Shown piece after piece: positions 31,937 through 40,676 of a stretch of DNA of 43,485 nucleotides. The DNA lies in assembly GCA_028279305.1 (NCBI GenBank), contig JANQOA010000177.1, forward strand, positions 1-43,485, in the 5' to 3' direction. The DNA is from Pseudomonadales bacterium (GTDB taxonomy: Bacteria; Pseudomonadota; Gammaproteobacteria; Pseudomonadales; Azotimanducaceae). The notes below the pieces were generated by a model. The model was not told the origin of the DNA, ran no database searches, and saw only the letters and a program-made list of their open reading frames with translations. How positions within the stretch are numbered: the first letter of the stretch is position 1; the number at the start of each line of letters is the position of its first letter. The position numbers were made by a program, and so were the translations under genes.

Positions 31937-32411
31937 TAGGGTAGATACACAGGTTGCGGTTCGAGTCACCCTGGATCAGCAGTCCAATGCCCAGCGCCGG
32001 GTCGAGAACCGTACCGGCGGCGTCCGCGGAGGTTACCGCACCGCCTGCAGCGTAATTGATGTTGAGTGTATCCGCGGCGGCCAGTACCACGGTGGTGGCC
32101 GCATTCTGTACCTGCACACTGCTGTTATGCAGATCCAGTTCAGCGTTCTGCTCCGCTGCACCTGCCGCCAGCACCTGCAACCGCCATTGCCCGGTATCCC
32201 GCAGCAGGCGCAGGCTCATGGGGGTGCCGCGCCGGACTACCGCCGCATGGGCGGCAAACCGCGCCTGACTTAACAGTGCCTGAGCCAGCGTGGCGGGGGT
32301 AAACGTACTCGGCTTTACCATCAGCGGGATGGCGGTGATGCTGAGAATCCCAAGCAGGATCATCACCACCACCAGCTCAACCACGGTAAACCCCGCTGCA
32401 GCACGTTTCAC
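31905..32411 (-). CDS. mshC: Prepilin-like protein MshC
   Basis: 168-aa minor pilin-like protein, GTG start at 32411 with GGAG five bases upstream. Prepilin site AAAG|FTVVELVVVMILLGILS. The C-terminus has two Cys (NLCIYPNGYVSARACL), probably a disulfide loop. It lies between the main pilin gene and mshD. Confidence 0.87.
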   Translation of the reverse strand: MKRAAAGFTVVELVVVMILLGILSITAIPLMVKPSTFTPATLAQALLSQARFAAHAAVVRRGTPMSLRLLRDTGQWRLQVLAAGAAEQNAELDLHNSSVQVQNAATTVVLAAADTLNINYAAGGAVTSADAAGTVLDPALGIGLLIQGDSNRNLCIYPNGYVSARACL

Positions 32412-32447
32412 GGCAACTCCCTCAAGCGGGTCCGATCCGCAACCTAA

Positions 32448-32461
32448 GGGCGGGTCCGCCC
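32448..32461 (-). other. GC stem-loop between the pilin gene and mshC
   Basis: GGGCG-GACC-CGCCC forms a 5-bp GC stem directly after the pilin stop, without a U-run. Such a structure could stabilise the 3' end of pilin mRNA so that pilin is made in excess over the minor pilins. Inference only. Confidence 0.3.
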
Positions 32462-32468
32462 CGGCGGT

Positions 32469-33014
32469 TTAAGGAATCGTGTAAACGTCGCGGGTCACAA
32501 CACCGGTGGCGGCGTTATAGCGCATCATCGGGATGGTCTGGCCGCTGGTGGTGTCCTGCGCGGTATAGTAGTAAGCGCAGGAAGTGTCGCTTTCGCGCTC
32601 GCCGGTATAGTCAGCGGTTGTGGCAGGGGATATGGCCGCGGTGCTGATGGTCGGCCCGGCTTGCAACAAGCCGGTAAACACCGTGCCGCAGTCCGCGTCC
32701 GTGGCGATGACGTTGCCGGTGGTGGCGTTGGTGCTGTAAGGGTAACCGTCAACATTGGTGCGCAGATTCGAAAACTCCGCAATCTGGGTGCCCGCGACCG
32801 GCTCACCGTCCGCCATGTATTGGGCGTGGAATAACGCCACGCCGGTCTGGAATCCACCCAGCACACCGGAAAACGCCGCGGCATTAGCTTCGTCATCCAG
32901 ATCGATAAACCGCGGCAGGGCGGTTGCCGCCAGAATACCCAGCAGAATAATCACAACCACCAGTTCCACAATAGTGAAACCCGAAGATTGTGCAAATGGC
33001 TTGCTTGTTTTCAT
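32469..33014 (-). CDS. MSHA-type main pilin (MshA/MshB-like)
   Basis: 181-aa type IV pilin. Start ATG 33014 has AGGAG five bases upstream, a near-ideal ribosome site, stronger than its neighbours. Prepilin site SSG|FTIVELVVVIILLGILAAT (Gly -1, Glu +5), followed by ALPRFIDLDDEANAA as in MshA/MshB. A Cys pair (DADCG and DTSCAYYY) can form the C-terminal loop. Only one such pilin is present, whereas Vibrio has mshB and mshA in tandem, so it may be the major subunit. A longer start upstream was rejected because it would hide the prepilin leader. Confidence 0.88.
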   Translation of the reverse strand: MKTSKPFAQSSGFTIVELVVVIILLGILAATALPRFIDLDDEANAAAFSGVLGGFQTGVALFHAQYMADGEPVAGTQIAEFSNLRTNVDGYPYSTNATTGNVIATDADCGTVFTGLLQAGPTISTAAISPATTADYTGERESDTSCAYYYTAQDTTSGQTIPMMRYNAATGVVTRDVYTIP

Positions 33015-33118
33015 GAAAACTCCTTTCTCCATCCCAGCAGCGAAGGCTGCCGTAACAAAAGCGCCGTTACTTAAGCCTAGACCGTATGCAGCGAAATGCC
33101 TGATAAAACGCACACTTT

Positions 33119-34336
33119 TCAGCGCGCAACGCTGCTCAGATCCCACAGCGGCAGAAACACTCCCAGCGCCATGATCAACACCAGTCCGGCAATGGCGCTG
33201 ATCAGTATCGGCTCCAGGGAGTCGGTTAGATTCTTGAGATCGTATTCCACTTCCTCTTCATAAAAGGCCGCCGCCTGTGCCAGCAGTTCATCCATGTTGC
33301 CGGTCTCTTCACCCACCGCCATCATCTGCAGCACTACCGGCGAAAACATCCGCGCCGCCTGGGCGGTGGTGGTGACGTTTTCACCGCGCTCCACCCGGTC
33401 ACGCATGCGCAGTATCTTCTGCGCCATGTATTCATTGCCGATGGCGCTGGCGACTATCCGCAGGCCCTGATTCAAAGCCACCCCGGAACGGCTGACCATG
33501 GCAAAGGTGTGGCAGAAGCGCGCCAGGTAGATGCGCTCGAACAGGCTGCCCACCACCGGCAGCCCCAGCTTGCTGTGGTCCCACCTGATCCGCCCGGACT
33601 GCGTGCTGACAAAACGGCGGAAACCGTAAATGCCCGCCGCCAGCAGCATCAGGCCCAGCGGCCAGTACGTCACAAATGCATCCGAAACCACCAGAATGGC
33701 CTGGGTCTGCCACGGCAGGTCCGCCCCATACTTTGCAAACACACCGGCAAACGCGGGAATAACAAATATATTCAACACAACAATGGCAACCCCGATGGAT
33801 AGCATGACAAACATCGGGTAGCGGGTGGCCGACTTGATGCGCTTGCGGGTTTCAGCCTCCATGGTCAGGTAGGCGGAAATGCGTCTGAACGCCTCTTCCA
33901 GCCGGCCGGTGTTTTCACCCACGTGAATCAGGCTGACAAACAATTCACCAAACACCTGGGGATGGCGGCCCAGGCTGGATGCGATATCCATACCCGCTTC
34001 CAGGTTGGCGGCCACGTCAAGCAGCACCTCCGCGAAGTAACCGTTTCTGCTGGATTCACCCAGCGTCCGCACCGCGCGCACGGCGGAGATGCCGGCGCGC
34101 ACCAGCGCTGTCATCTGGTGGCTGAAAACCACCAGTTCGGAAGTCTGCACCCGCGGCCGCAGCCAACGCAGATGCCTGGCCGAGGGGCCCTGATGGGTTA
34201 CAAACTCATTGATCTGCAGCGGCACCATGCCGGTGGCGGCAAGTTCCTGGGCCACCTGCCCGGCGCTGGCGCCCTGGCGGAAGCCGGATACCTTTTCCCC
34301 GCCGGGTTCCTTGGCACTGTAGGCGTAGCGCGGCAT
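33119..34336 (-). CDS. mshG: Pilus inner-membrane platform protein MshG (GspF/PilC family)
   Basis: 405-aa platform protein that couples the MshE ATPase to pilin extraction. Start MPRYAYSAKEPGGEKVSGF is typical of GspF/PilC proteins. Two T2SS-F repeats, with family motifs FSHQMTALVRAGI, ALVSLIHVGENTGRLEEA-type sequence (FVSLIHVGENTGRLEE), and near the end MMAVGEETGNMDELL and LEPILISAIAGLVLIMALGV. Several membrane helices. It starts 1 bp after mshE; a longer frame into mshE was rejected. 104 bp separate it from the pilin gene. Confidence 0.93.
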   Translation of the reverse strand: MPRYAYSAKEPGGEKVSGFRQGASAGQVAQELAATGMVPLQINEFVTHQGPSARHLRWLRPRVQTSELVVFSHQMTALVRAGISAVRAVRTLGESSRNGYFAEVLLDVAANLEAGMDIASSLGRHPQVFGELFVSLIHVGENTGRLEEAFRRISAYLTMEAETRKRIKSATRYPMFVMLSIGVAIVVLNIFVIPAFAGVFAKYGADLPWQTQAILVVSDAFVTYWPLGLMLLAAGIYGFRRFVSTQSGRIRWDHSKLGLPVVGSLFERIYLARFCHTFAMVSRSGVALNQGLRIVASAIGNEYMAQKILRMRDRVERGENVTTTAQAARMFSPVVLQMMAVGEETGNMDELLAQAAAFYEEEVEYDLKNLTDSLEPILISAIAGLVLIMALGVFLPLWDLSSVAR

Positions 34337-34337
34337 G

Positions 34338-36167
34338 TCAGTGCGCCGCCCCCGGCGACTGGCCGCGTTTATGGGCGCGCTGGGCGGCCACCAGGTTGCG
34401 TTCCAGCGCCGCCGGCACATCGTCTGCGCTTGCTTCCATGCCGTCCAACTGTATTCCTAAGGGGTCTTCTTCCTGGCCGGACAGCGCCATCACCTCTTCC
34501 AGGCTGGTGCGGCCCTGGGCGGCATAGTCCAGCGCGGCGTGCACCAGCGGCCGGTAACCCGGCTGGGCAAAAGCCCGTTGCGCAAACAGCGCAGCGTCGT
34601 TGCGGCGCAGCGCATCAGCAAGTTCGCCGTTCACTTCCAGCATCTCAAACACCCCCACGCGGCCGAAATAGCCGGTACGGTTGCAATAGTTGCAGCCTTT
34701 GCCCCGGGCGTACTGTTTGGCCTCATCAAAACTGTCCCCCAGGGTCATCTGCAGCCACCCCTGCTGGTGTTCGTCCGCCGCCACCGGCTGGGTGCAGCGC
34801 TCGCAGACCCGGCGGATCAGCCGCTGGGCAACAATGCCGCGCACCGCGGTGGCCACCATATAACCTTCCACCCCGATATCCAGCAGCCGCAGAGCTGAGG
34901 AAACCGCATCGTTGGTATGCAGGGTGGACAGCACCAGGTGCCCGGTCATGGCCGCGCGCATGGCAATTTCCGCGGTCTCCGGGTCGCGGATCTCACCCAC
35001 CAGCAGAATGTCCGGATCCTGCCGCAGGGTGGCGCGCAGAACCCGCGCAAAGTCCAGCCCGATCTTGGGCATCACCTGTACCTGATTGATCCTCTCAAGC
35101 TGGTATTCCACCGGGTCTTCAACGGTGATTATCTTTTTCTCCGCTGAATTCAGATTGTTCAGCGCCCCGTAGAGGGTGGTGGTTTTGCCGCTGCCGGTGG
35201 GTCCGGTGACCAGCACCAGGCCGTTGGGGCGGGTGATCAGCAGCTTGAAACGCTGCAGCATGGCCGCCGGCATGCCAACCGCCTCCAACTGGGTGTGCTC
35301 GCCGCTGTGATCAGCCAGGCGCATGACCACGGATTCACCATGAGCGGTGGGCATGGTCGACAAACGTACGTCGATGTTCTTGTTTTTAACCTTAATGTCG
35401 AAGCGCCCGTCCTGGGGCAGCCGCTTTTCGGAGATGTCCAGGCCCGCCATCAACTTCAGGCGTGAAACCAGGGCGGAGCCGATTCGCTTCTCATTCAGGA
35501 TCTGCTCCTGCAGCACGCCGTCTACCCGCTGGCGCAGCCGCAGCACACCTTCGTCCGGCTCGATGTGCACGTCCGACGCCCTGATCTGCACCGCGTCTTC
35601 GAAGATCGACTGCAGCAGGCGGGCAACCGGGGTGTTGTCTTCCTCGCTGACCGAAAGGGTATTCAGCGAAAACTCATCAACGCTCAGTTCGCCGTCCAGC
35701 TCGCTGGCAAAACTGACAATATCACTGGTACGCCGGTAAGCTGAATCCAGTACCGAAAGCAGCTCCGACTCCCTGACCACGGCCACCCTCACCGGCTGGC
35801 CGAGCTGCCTGCAAATCTCGTCAAAGGCAAATATATCTATGGGATCCGCCATGCCCACCAGCAGGCCTTCTTCGTCCTCTTCCAGCAGCATGGCGCGGTA
35901 GCGGCGCGCATAGGTTTCCGGCAGACGGGCAACCAGTTCTTCGTCGTAGGGGTAATCCTGCAGGTCGACAAACGGCAGGCCCAGTTGCTCCGAGAGGAAC
36001 TTGAGCAGCCGTTCCTCACCGACAAAACCGTTGTCGATGAGAATCCGCCCGAGCTTGAGGCCGCTCTCCTTCTGCTCCGCCAGGGCCATTTTAAGCTGGT
36101 CTTCGCTGATGTCGCCGCTGGCGACCAGCAGGTCGCCGATACGGATCTTCTTGATTGCGCTGCTCAT
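34338..36167 (-). CDS. mshE: Pilus extension ATPase MshE with c-di-GMP-binding domain
   Basis: 609-aa GspE/PilB-family ATPase that powers pilus extension. The N-terminal MshEN domain has two copies of the 24-residue c-di-GMP motif: residues 9-32 starting RIGDLLVASGDI and 38-61 starting KLGRILIDNGFV, each ending in Gln. The core has Walker A GPTGSGKTTT (from residue 322), the Asp box TVEDPVEYQ, and the His box. A tetracysteine zinc site (CERC ... CNYC) lies after residue 450. It lies 24 bp after mshL. Confidence 0.95.
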   Translation of the reverse strand: MSSAIKKIRIGDLLVASGDISEDQLKMALAEQKESGLKLGRILIDNGFVGEERLLKFLSEQLGLPFVDLQDYPYDEELVARLPETYARRYRAMLLEEDEEGLLVGMADPIDIFAFDEICRQLGQPVRVAVVRESELLSVLDSAYRRTSDIVSFASELDGELSVDEFSLNTLSVSEEDNTPVARLLQSIFEDAVQIRASDVHIEPDEGVLRLRQRVDGVLQEQILNEKRIGSALVSRLKLMAGLDISEKRLPQDGRFDIKVKNKNIDVRLSTMPTAHGESVVMRLADHSGEHTQLEAVGMPAAMLQRFKLLITRPNGLVLVTGPTGSGKTTTLYGALNNLNSAEKKIITVEDPVEYQLERINQVQVMPKIGLDFARVLRATLRQDPDILLVGEIRDPETAEIAMRAAMTGHLVLSTLHTNDAVSSALRLLDIGVEGYMVATAVRGIVAQRLIRRVCERCTQPVAADEHQQGWLQMTLGDSFDEAKQYARGKGCNYCNRTGYFGRVGVFEMLEVNGELADALRRNDAALFAQRAFAQPGYRPLVHAALDYAAQGRTSLEEVMALSGQEEDPLGIQLDGMEASADDVPAALERNLVAAQRAHKRGQSPGAAH

Positions 36168-36191
36168 CCGTGTACCACCGGCTGTCCGGGG

Positions 36192-37838
36192 TCAGCCGCG
36201 CCGCTGCATGAGGCCGCGGATGCGTTTGACCCGCCGCGTGCTGCCGCCCAGCAGGTCCGCGGCGCTGCCGCTGCCGGCGAGCACAATCGGCTTTAACAGT
36301 ATAACCAGCTCACTCTTGATACTGGTTTGCACTTTCTGTTTGAACAGATTGCCAACCACCGGCACCTTACGCAGCCACGGCACGCCGGCGTTGTTGTCTT
36401 TGCTGGAATTCTGCATCAACCCGCCTATGACAATGATCTGCCCGCTGCGCGCCTTTACAATGCTGTCAGATTCGCGGATGGTGCTGGCGGCCAGCGGCAC
36501 CGGATCGCCGCCAATCTGTTTTATCTGCTCCGTGACCTCGCTGACGGTGGGATGTACATGCAGGATCACCTCATCGTCAGCGCTGATCTGGGGAGTGACA
36601 TCCAGGGCTATGCCGCTGAAAAAAGGTGTCAGCTCAGGTGAGTCGTTGGTATTGATGGCGCTGCCCGCGGTCACCGTATTGGAGGAGATATCGGTAACAA
36701 AAAACTCGTCCGAGCCTACTTTGATCACCGCCTTCTGATTGTTAACCGTAGCTATGCGCGGGCTGGACAGCACCTGCACCGTGCCTTGGGTGGACAGCAG
36801 ATTAATGGTCGAGTCAAAGTCACCAAACGCAGTATTCAGGGAAAATGCCGCGCCCAGCGGGTTGAAGGTTTCGCCGGTACCAGAAATAAACTCACCTCCA
36901 ACCGAGTGTTCGGTATTGGCAAAATCGCCGCCCGAGGCATCGCCGAAGGTATGCCAGTTGATGCCGGCTTCAAAACCCTCGTTCAGGGTCACCTCTATCA
37001 CTTTGGCTTCCAGCACCACCTGCCGGGTCAGGGTGTCTTCCACCCGGCTGAGATACTCCGCTATGGCATGCAGGGTCTTGGGTTTGGCTTTTACCACAAT
37101 CAATCCGACCTGGGGCGTGACCACCACGCTGCCGCCGGCATCGACGGCAACCAGGGTTTCCAGGGTATAGCCAAGCTCCTGCCACAGGTCCGCTTCAGCG
37201 TCAGTGTTGATAAGTGTGCCGATAACCTGTCCATTGCCGTTATCGTTGCGCTCCGTGCCGGTGTCGTAGACCACGTTGTCACTGTCGCGGCTGTCGCTGA
37301 CCTTGCCCGCTGAAACCTGCATCTCCGAGCTGCCGGTGCGGGCAATGTTGAGGTAATTCACATGGAAAATTTCCGTGCGCAGTACATCAGGAAATACCTG
37401 ATAAACGTTGTCGTGCAGGGTGTAGTCAAAACCATAGACGTTGCGCATGATATCCATGACGCCGGGCACGCTGACATCTTTCAGGTCCAGGGTGACCTTA
37501 CCCTCCACGTCCGGGTGCACCACCATGTTATAACCGGTGCCGCTGACCAGGCTGCGGAAAAAGTTGGCCGCATCAGCGCCGTCCACCATCAGGTCGAAAC
37601 GGGGGTGTTCCTGCACCGGCTCAGGCACCGGCGCAATTCCATCATCCGCCGCCGCGGCGGCTGCATCGGGCTGAGCGCCTGCATTACCCGCCGCAGCCTG
37701 CTGCGCCGGTTGCTGCATTACCTGCAGCGCCTCATCCGCGCTGTCGGTCTGCAGCGTGGTGCGCGGGCCCAGCAAGGCACACCCCGCACCATGGGCCGCC
37801 AGGAAAATTATCCCGGCTGTCCGCAATATCCTTTTCAC
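36192..37838 (-). CDS. mshL: MSHA secretin MshL
   Basis: 548-aa outer membrane secretin forming the pilus exit pore. Lipobox near residue 20 (AAHGAGC) predicts a lipoprotein, so a separate pilotin may not be needed. N-terminal STN/N-domain region with DLKDVSVPGVMDIMRNVYGF, then the secretin core with VQVLSSPRIATVNNQKAVI and IVIGGLMQNSSKD. It starts 9 bp after mshK. In Vibrio mshM and mshN lie between mshL and mshE; here they are absent. Confidence 0.93.
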   Translation of the reverse strand: MKRILRTAGIIFLAAHGAGCALLGPRTTLQTDSADEALQVMQQPAQQAAAGNAGAQPDAAAAAADDGIAPVPEPVQEHPRFDLMVDGADAANFFRSLVSGTGYNMVVHPDVEGKVTLDLKDVSVPGVMDIMRNVYGFDYTLHDNVYQVFPDVLRTEIFHVNYLNIARTGSSEMQVSAGKVSDSRDSDNVVYDTGTERNDNGNGQVIGTLINTDAEADLWQELGYTLETLVAVDAGGSVVVTPQVGLIVVKAKPKTLHAIAEYLSRVEDTLTRQVVLEAKVIEVTLNEGFEAGINWHTFGDASGGDFANTEHSVGGEFISGTGETFNPLGAAFSLNTAFGDFDSTINLLSTQGTVQVLSSPRIATVNNQKAVIKVGSDEFFVTDISSNTVTAGSAINTNDSPELTPFFSGIALDVTPQISADDEVILHVHPTVSEVTEQIKQIGGDPVPLAASTIRESDSIVKARSGQIIVIGGLMQNSSKDNNAGVPWLRKVPVVGNLFKQKVQTSIKSELVILLKPIVLAGSGSAADLLGGSTRRVKRIRGLMQRRG

Positions 37839-37847
37839 TCTGTTCCC

Positions 37848-38252
37848 TTAGTTTTGTGCCAGCTGCTCCGAGCCCACGGGTGTTTTTTCCACCACGCCCC
37901 GGCTGCTGAGCGTCAGCCTTGTAAGCTGGTTATCGGCCAGTGCAACGATAACTTCACCCGGCTGAATGCTGCGCACGGTAAAGCCGGCGCCAGCCTCACC
38001 TTCCGCCAGCACCTGGCCGTTGATCACCGCCAGGCGCCGGCCCTGACTGATCAACACTGAAGACAACTGCAGCCCCCGCGGCGATGCCGGCTGTTCCGCT
38101 GCGCCGGTTTGCGCATCCGCATGCGCTTCATAATCCGGCGGCCGGGTCGGGTCGGGCAGACTGCCGAAGCGCCCCGCCTGAGCATGCAGACCCGCACCCG
38201 GGCCCAGCAGCAGGGCCGCCGCAAAGACGGCAAGCGGCCGCGGCCTAAACAC
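37848..38252 (-). CDS. mshK: MSHA biogenesis protein MshK
   Basis: 134-aa small periplasmic protein, PilP-like position. Start GTG 38252 (VFRPRP...) gives a signal peptide with core LAVFAAALLLGPGAGLHA, then SLPDPTRPPDYE, the conserved DPTRP motif of MshK. The GTG overlaps the mshJ stop by 8 bp. The C-terminal beta part (VLISQGRRLAVINGQVLAEG) fits the PilP-type domain. Confidence 0.85.
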   Translation of the reverse strand: MFRPRPLAVFAAALLLGPGAGLHAQAGRFGSLPDPTRPPDYEAHADAQTGAAEQPASPRGLQLSSVLISQGRRLAVINGQVLAEGEAGAGFTVRSIQPGEVIVALADNQLTRLTLSSRGVVEKTPVGSEQLAQN

Positions 38253-38910
38253 CCAGCCACTCCAATTCGTCAGACAACGTTTCAACTTCCAGCAGCACCG
38301 AAGCCTGGGGATACTCCGCCACCACGTACTCCAGACGGCGCCAGCCGAACTGCCAGGTACCCTGCTCCAGCTCATCAACATAGGCCAGCACATCCGCGTA
38401 ACGGCCGCTGAATTCGATCTGGATCGGATGCCGGTATACGTCCAGCGAAGCGGGCCCGGCGGCGCCATCATCCACCACCTGCACCGTGACTTTCTGCGCC
38501 GGCTGGGTGCGGATGGCAACCAGACGCAAACCGTGGTGGCTGCTCAACACATCTTCCAGCAACAGCGGCACCTCATCCGCGGGAATAAACTTCTCCAGCA
38601 GTGCATCCACCCTTTTCTCGAGTCGCCGCAGCTCCTCCCGCAGCGCATCACGCTCCGCTTTCAGCCCCGCGACGGTGCTGTTGAGACTGCGCGAGCGCAG
38701 CGTGTTCAACTGCACCGAGCGCGTGTTCACGCTTTCATGCAGAGCTTCCAGGGCGTTCTGCTGGCGGGATTTCTCATCCCCCAGGCGGCCGCCGAAACTG
38801 GAGATCCACACCCCCCAGACCAGGGCTAACAAAGTGATGAACACCAATATCCGCTCCCGCAGGCTCAAGCCCGCGTAGCGCTGGCGCAATAAGGTGACGT
38901 CCAGGTTCAC
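38245..38910 (-). CDS. mshJ: MSHA biogenesis protein MshJ (PilO-like)
   Basis: 221 aa. One N-terminal membrane helix (ILVFITLLALVWGVWISSF), a coiled coil (about residues 45-105) and a periplasmic ferredoxin-like domain, the PilO/GspM layout. The GTG start overlaps the preceding stop (GTGA). Assigned by architecture and order PilM-PilN-PilO-PilP-secretin. Confidence 0.87.
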   Translation of the reverse strand: MNLDVTLLRQRYAGLSLRERILVFITLLALVWGVWISSFGGRLGDEKSRQQNALEALHESVNTRSVQLNTLRSRSLNSTVAGLKAERDALREELRRLEKRVDALLEKFIPADEVPLLLEDVLSSHHGLRLVAIRTQPAQKVTVQVVDDGAAGPASLDVYRHPIQIEFSGRYADVLAYVDELEQGTWQFGWRRLEYVVAEYPQASVLLEVETLSDELEWLGV

Positions 38911-39509
38911 CGCCCGCCTCCGGGCGGTTGCGGGCTTTTCAATTCAAACTCCACAATTCCGCCGCTGCCGCTGCCGCTGACCTCCACCGAGCTGAAGCGC
39001 AGCCCGTCAAAACGATCACCGTCCGCGATGTTCTGCAGGTAGCGCGGCACCAGCACCGCATCCAGGGCGCTGCCTTTAAGGTGCAGACGCTGCGGGTAGA
39101 TGCGTATCTCCTGCAGCCACAGTCCCGACACAACACTTTCCGCCAGTGACACCATGGCCGCCGCGACCCCGTTCCGGGTCTTGTCACCGTCTTCGCTGAG
39201 CACCTGCGCCAGCATGGCCTGCGCGGCTCTCTGCTCGCGCAACCTTTCGAGCTCAGCGCGCATAGCCTGTTCGCCGCCTTCCTGAGATTTGCGCAGTTCC
39301 GCCAATTGCGCATCCAGGCGGGCAAGCTGCCGGGCAGCGGTGTCCGCCTGCTGGCGTACTTTGGCGAGCGACCAGCCGTCCCACAACGACAGCAGGCATA
39401 ACAAGACGGCAAACAGCGCACAGCCGGCCAGCAACTGCCGGTCCGTGAAGACTTCCCGGCGCGGCAGCAGGTCGTCGGTAAGCAGGTTAATCTGTTGCAG
39501 CGCTGACAT
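38907..39509 (-). CDS. PilN-like MSHA inner-membrane protein
   Basis: 200-aa protein. The start MSALQQINLLTDDLLPRRE holds the INLL motif by which PilN-type tails bind the PilM-like partner. A membrane helix (LLAGCALFAVLLCLLSLW), a coiled coil (about 55-100) and a small periplasmic domain follow. ATG 39509 chosen to retain the INLL motif at the N-terminus; longer frames run back into the upstream gene. It starts 1 bp after the PilM-like gene. Confidence 0.87.
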   Translation of the reverse strand: MSALQQINLLTDDLLPRREVFTDRQLLAGCALFAVLLCLLSLWDGWSLAKVRQQADTAARQLARLDAQLAELRKSQEGGEQAMRAELERLREQRAAQAMLAQVLSEDGDKTRNGVAAAMVSLAESVVSGLWLQEIRIYPQRLHLKGSALDAVLVPRYLQNIADGDRFDGLRFSSVEVSGSGSGGIVEFELKSPQPPGGGR

Positions 39510-39510
39510 G

Positions 39511-40602
39511 TCAGGTGCCCTCGCTGGCCGCTTGAATGGTATGCCGCAGCACCCCGCCCAGGGCGGGCAAGCCAGCCGCAATGGCATTAGCCTGGGCGCT
39601 GCTGGGCGCCTGCCAGTTAATCTCTTCGCGTTCCGGATTAAACAGCCCCAGGTCAATCTCATCGTGAAGCAGGGGACTGACTTCGCGCACGGGTATGGCC
39701 AGCACCTCTGACAAGTATTCACAAACCCGCTGCGACCAATCGTGGGTGCAGGCCACCATCAGCATATTGCAATGCGGCTGGCCCATGGCACTTTCGTAGT
39801 AATCAATGGAGCGCTGCACCTGCAGCAGCATGCGCTCGCGGAATTCCGGCCAGGTCTCCTCGGCAAATACCCTGGGTACTCCGGAGATGCGCCGCGACAG
39901 GTACAGTTCTTCGCCGCGGGAAATGCCGATCAGGCCGCTGTTGGCGGTCAGCCGCAACATGGCCACACTCTGATCCGCGCCCGGGTAACAGCGCCACACC
40001 AGGTTACGCAGCGCAAGCTCCGCAATATCGATACTGCTGATGCCCAGGCCGGTGCCGCGCACCTGCTTGACCAGGGTCTGCAGAAACTCACTCTGCGCTG
40101 AAACCACAAACACCATGGGGCGTTCGCGGGACGCACTCTTGGGCAGATCGAATACATCCAGCACCGCATCTTCAACGGGATAGTCCACCTGATCCTGAAT
40201 GCTCCAGCGGACCGCGTCCCGCACCTCAGCGTCTTCAACCTCCGGCCGCTCTACCAGATTCAAGTTGTAAAGCTCCGGCGCCAGCACCAGATTACAAGCG
40301 CGCCGGCCCACCCGCAGCGCGTCAGCCTGCGCAGTCAGGGTGGCGGGCAGTGAACGCAGATCCTGGATGGCGTCGGTGCGCATGTTAATAGCCGCCAGTT
40401 CGCCGTCAGCGTCGGGCGCGCGCAGGCAGTGGGCAACAGCCACCGCGGAACCGGAAACATATACGGCAACATGCTCATCCGGCCGGCGCCGCGGACTTTT
40501 CACCGACAGGCCGCCGTCTCCCGGAAAGACCAGGCGTTCTGCGCGATTCAGTATATGGCGCAAGCGACTCAACCGGCCCTCCTCGTTGGCAATCCGGGAC
40601 AA
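39511..40602 (-). CDS. mshI: MSHA biogenesis protein MshI (PilM-like)
   Basis: 363-aa cytoplasmic PilM/actin-like protein, first gene of the pilus operon. It has the family segments VRWSIQDQVDYPVEDAVLDVFDLP and SSIDIAELALRNLVWR plus SRRISG. The start is a TTG at 40602, the only start-type codon that keeps the N-terminal region; no ATG or GTG is available upstream before the preceding gene. A -10 box lies 33 bases upstream. The low-quality start suggests modest translation. Confidence 0.85.
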   Translation of the reverse strand: MSRIANEEGRLSRLRHILNRAERLVFPGDGGLSVKSPRRRPDEHVAVYVSGSAVAVAHCLRAPDADGELAAINMRTDAIQDLRSLPATLTAQADALRVGRRACNLVLAPELYNLNLVERPEVEDAEVRDAVRWSIQDQVDYPVEDAVLDVFDLPKSASRERPMVFVVSAQSEFLQTLVKQVRGTGLGISSIDIAELALRNLVWRCYPGADQSVAMLRLTANSGLIGISRGEELYLSRRISGVPRVFAEETWPEFRERMLLQVQRSIDYYESAMGQPHCNMLMVACTHDWSQRVCEYLSEVLAIPVREVSPLLHDEIDLGLFNPEREEINWQAPSSAQANAIAAGLPALGGVLRHTIQAASEGT

Positions 40603-40634
40603 ACAGGCGGCAAAAGCCGCAACTCTGTAGTTAC

Positions 40635-40640
40635 AGTATA
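40635..40640 (-). promoter_or_regulatory. Promoter -10 for the msh operon (sigma-S-like)
   Basis: TATACT on the minus strand, preceded by C (CTATACT), matches the preferred sigma-S -10 sequence. Transcription would start near 40628, 26 bases before the TTG of mshI. No -35 box is visible at the usual spacing, which sigma-S tolerates. It lies in the 74-bp gap after the AAA ATPase gene. Confidence 0.45.
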
Positions 40641-40676
40641 GAAACGATTTGAACTTTCGGGGCTGCAGACGCAGCG

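Noticed and set aside
33070..33100. Possible sigma-54 promoter before the pilin gene (GG ... GC)
   Set aside because: Spacing between GG and GC is 9 instead of 10 bases, which sigma-54 does not tolerate.
33923..35089. 388-codon plus-strand frame over mshG and mshE
   Set aside because: Low-complexity Pro/Arg-rich translation, antisense to two well-recognised pilus genes.
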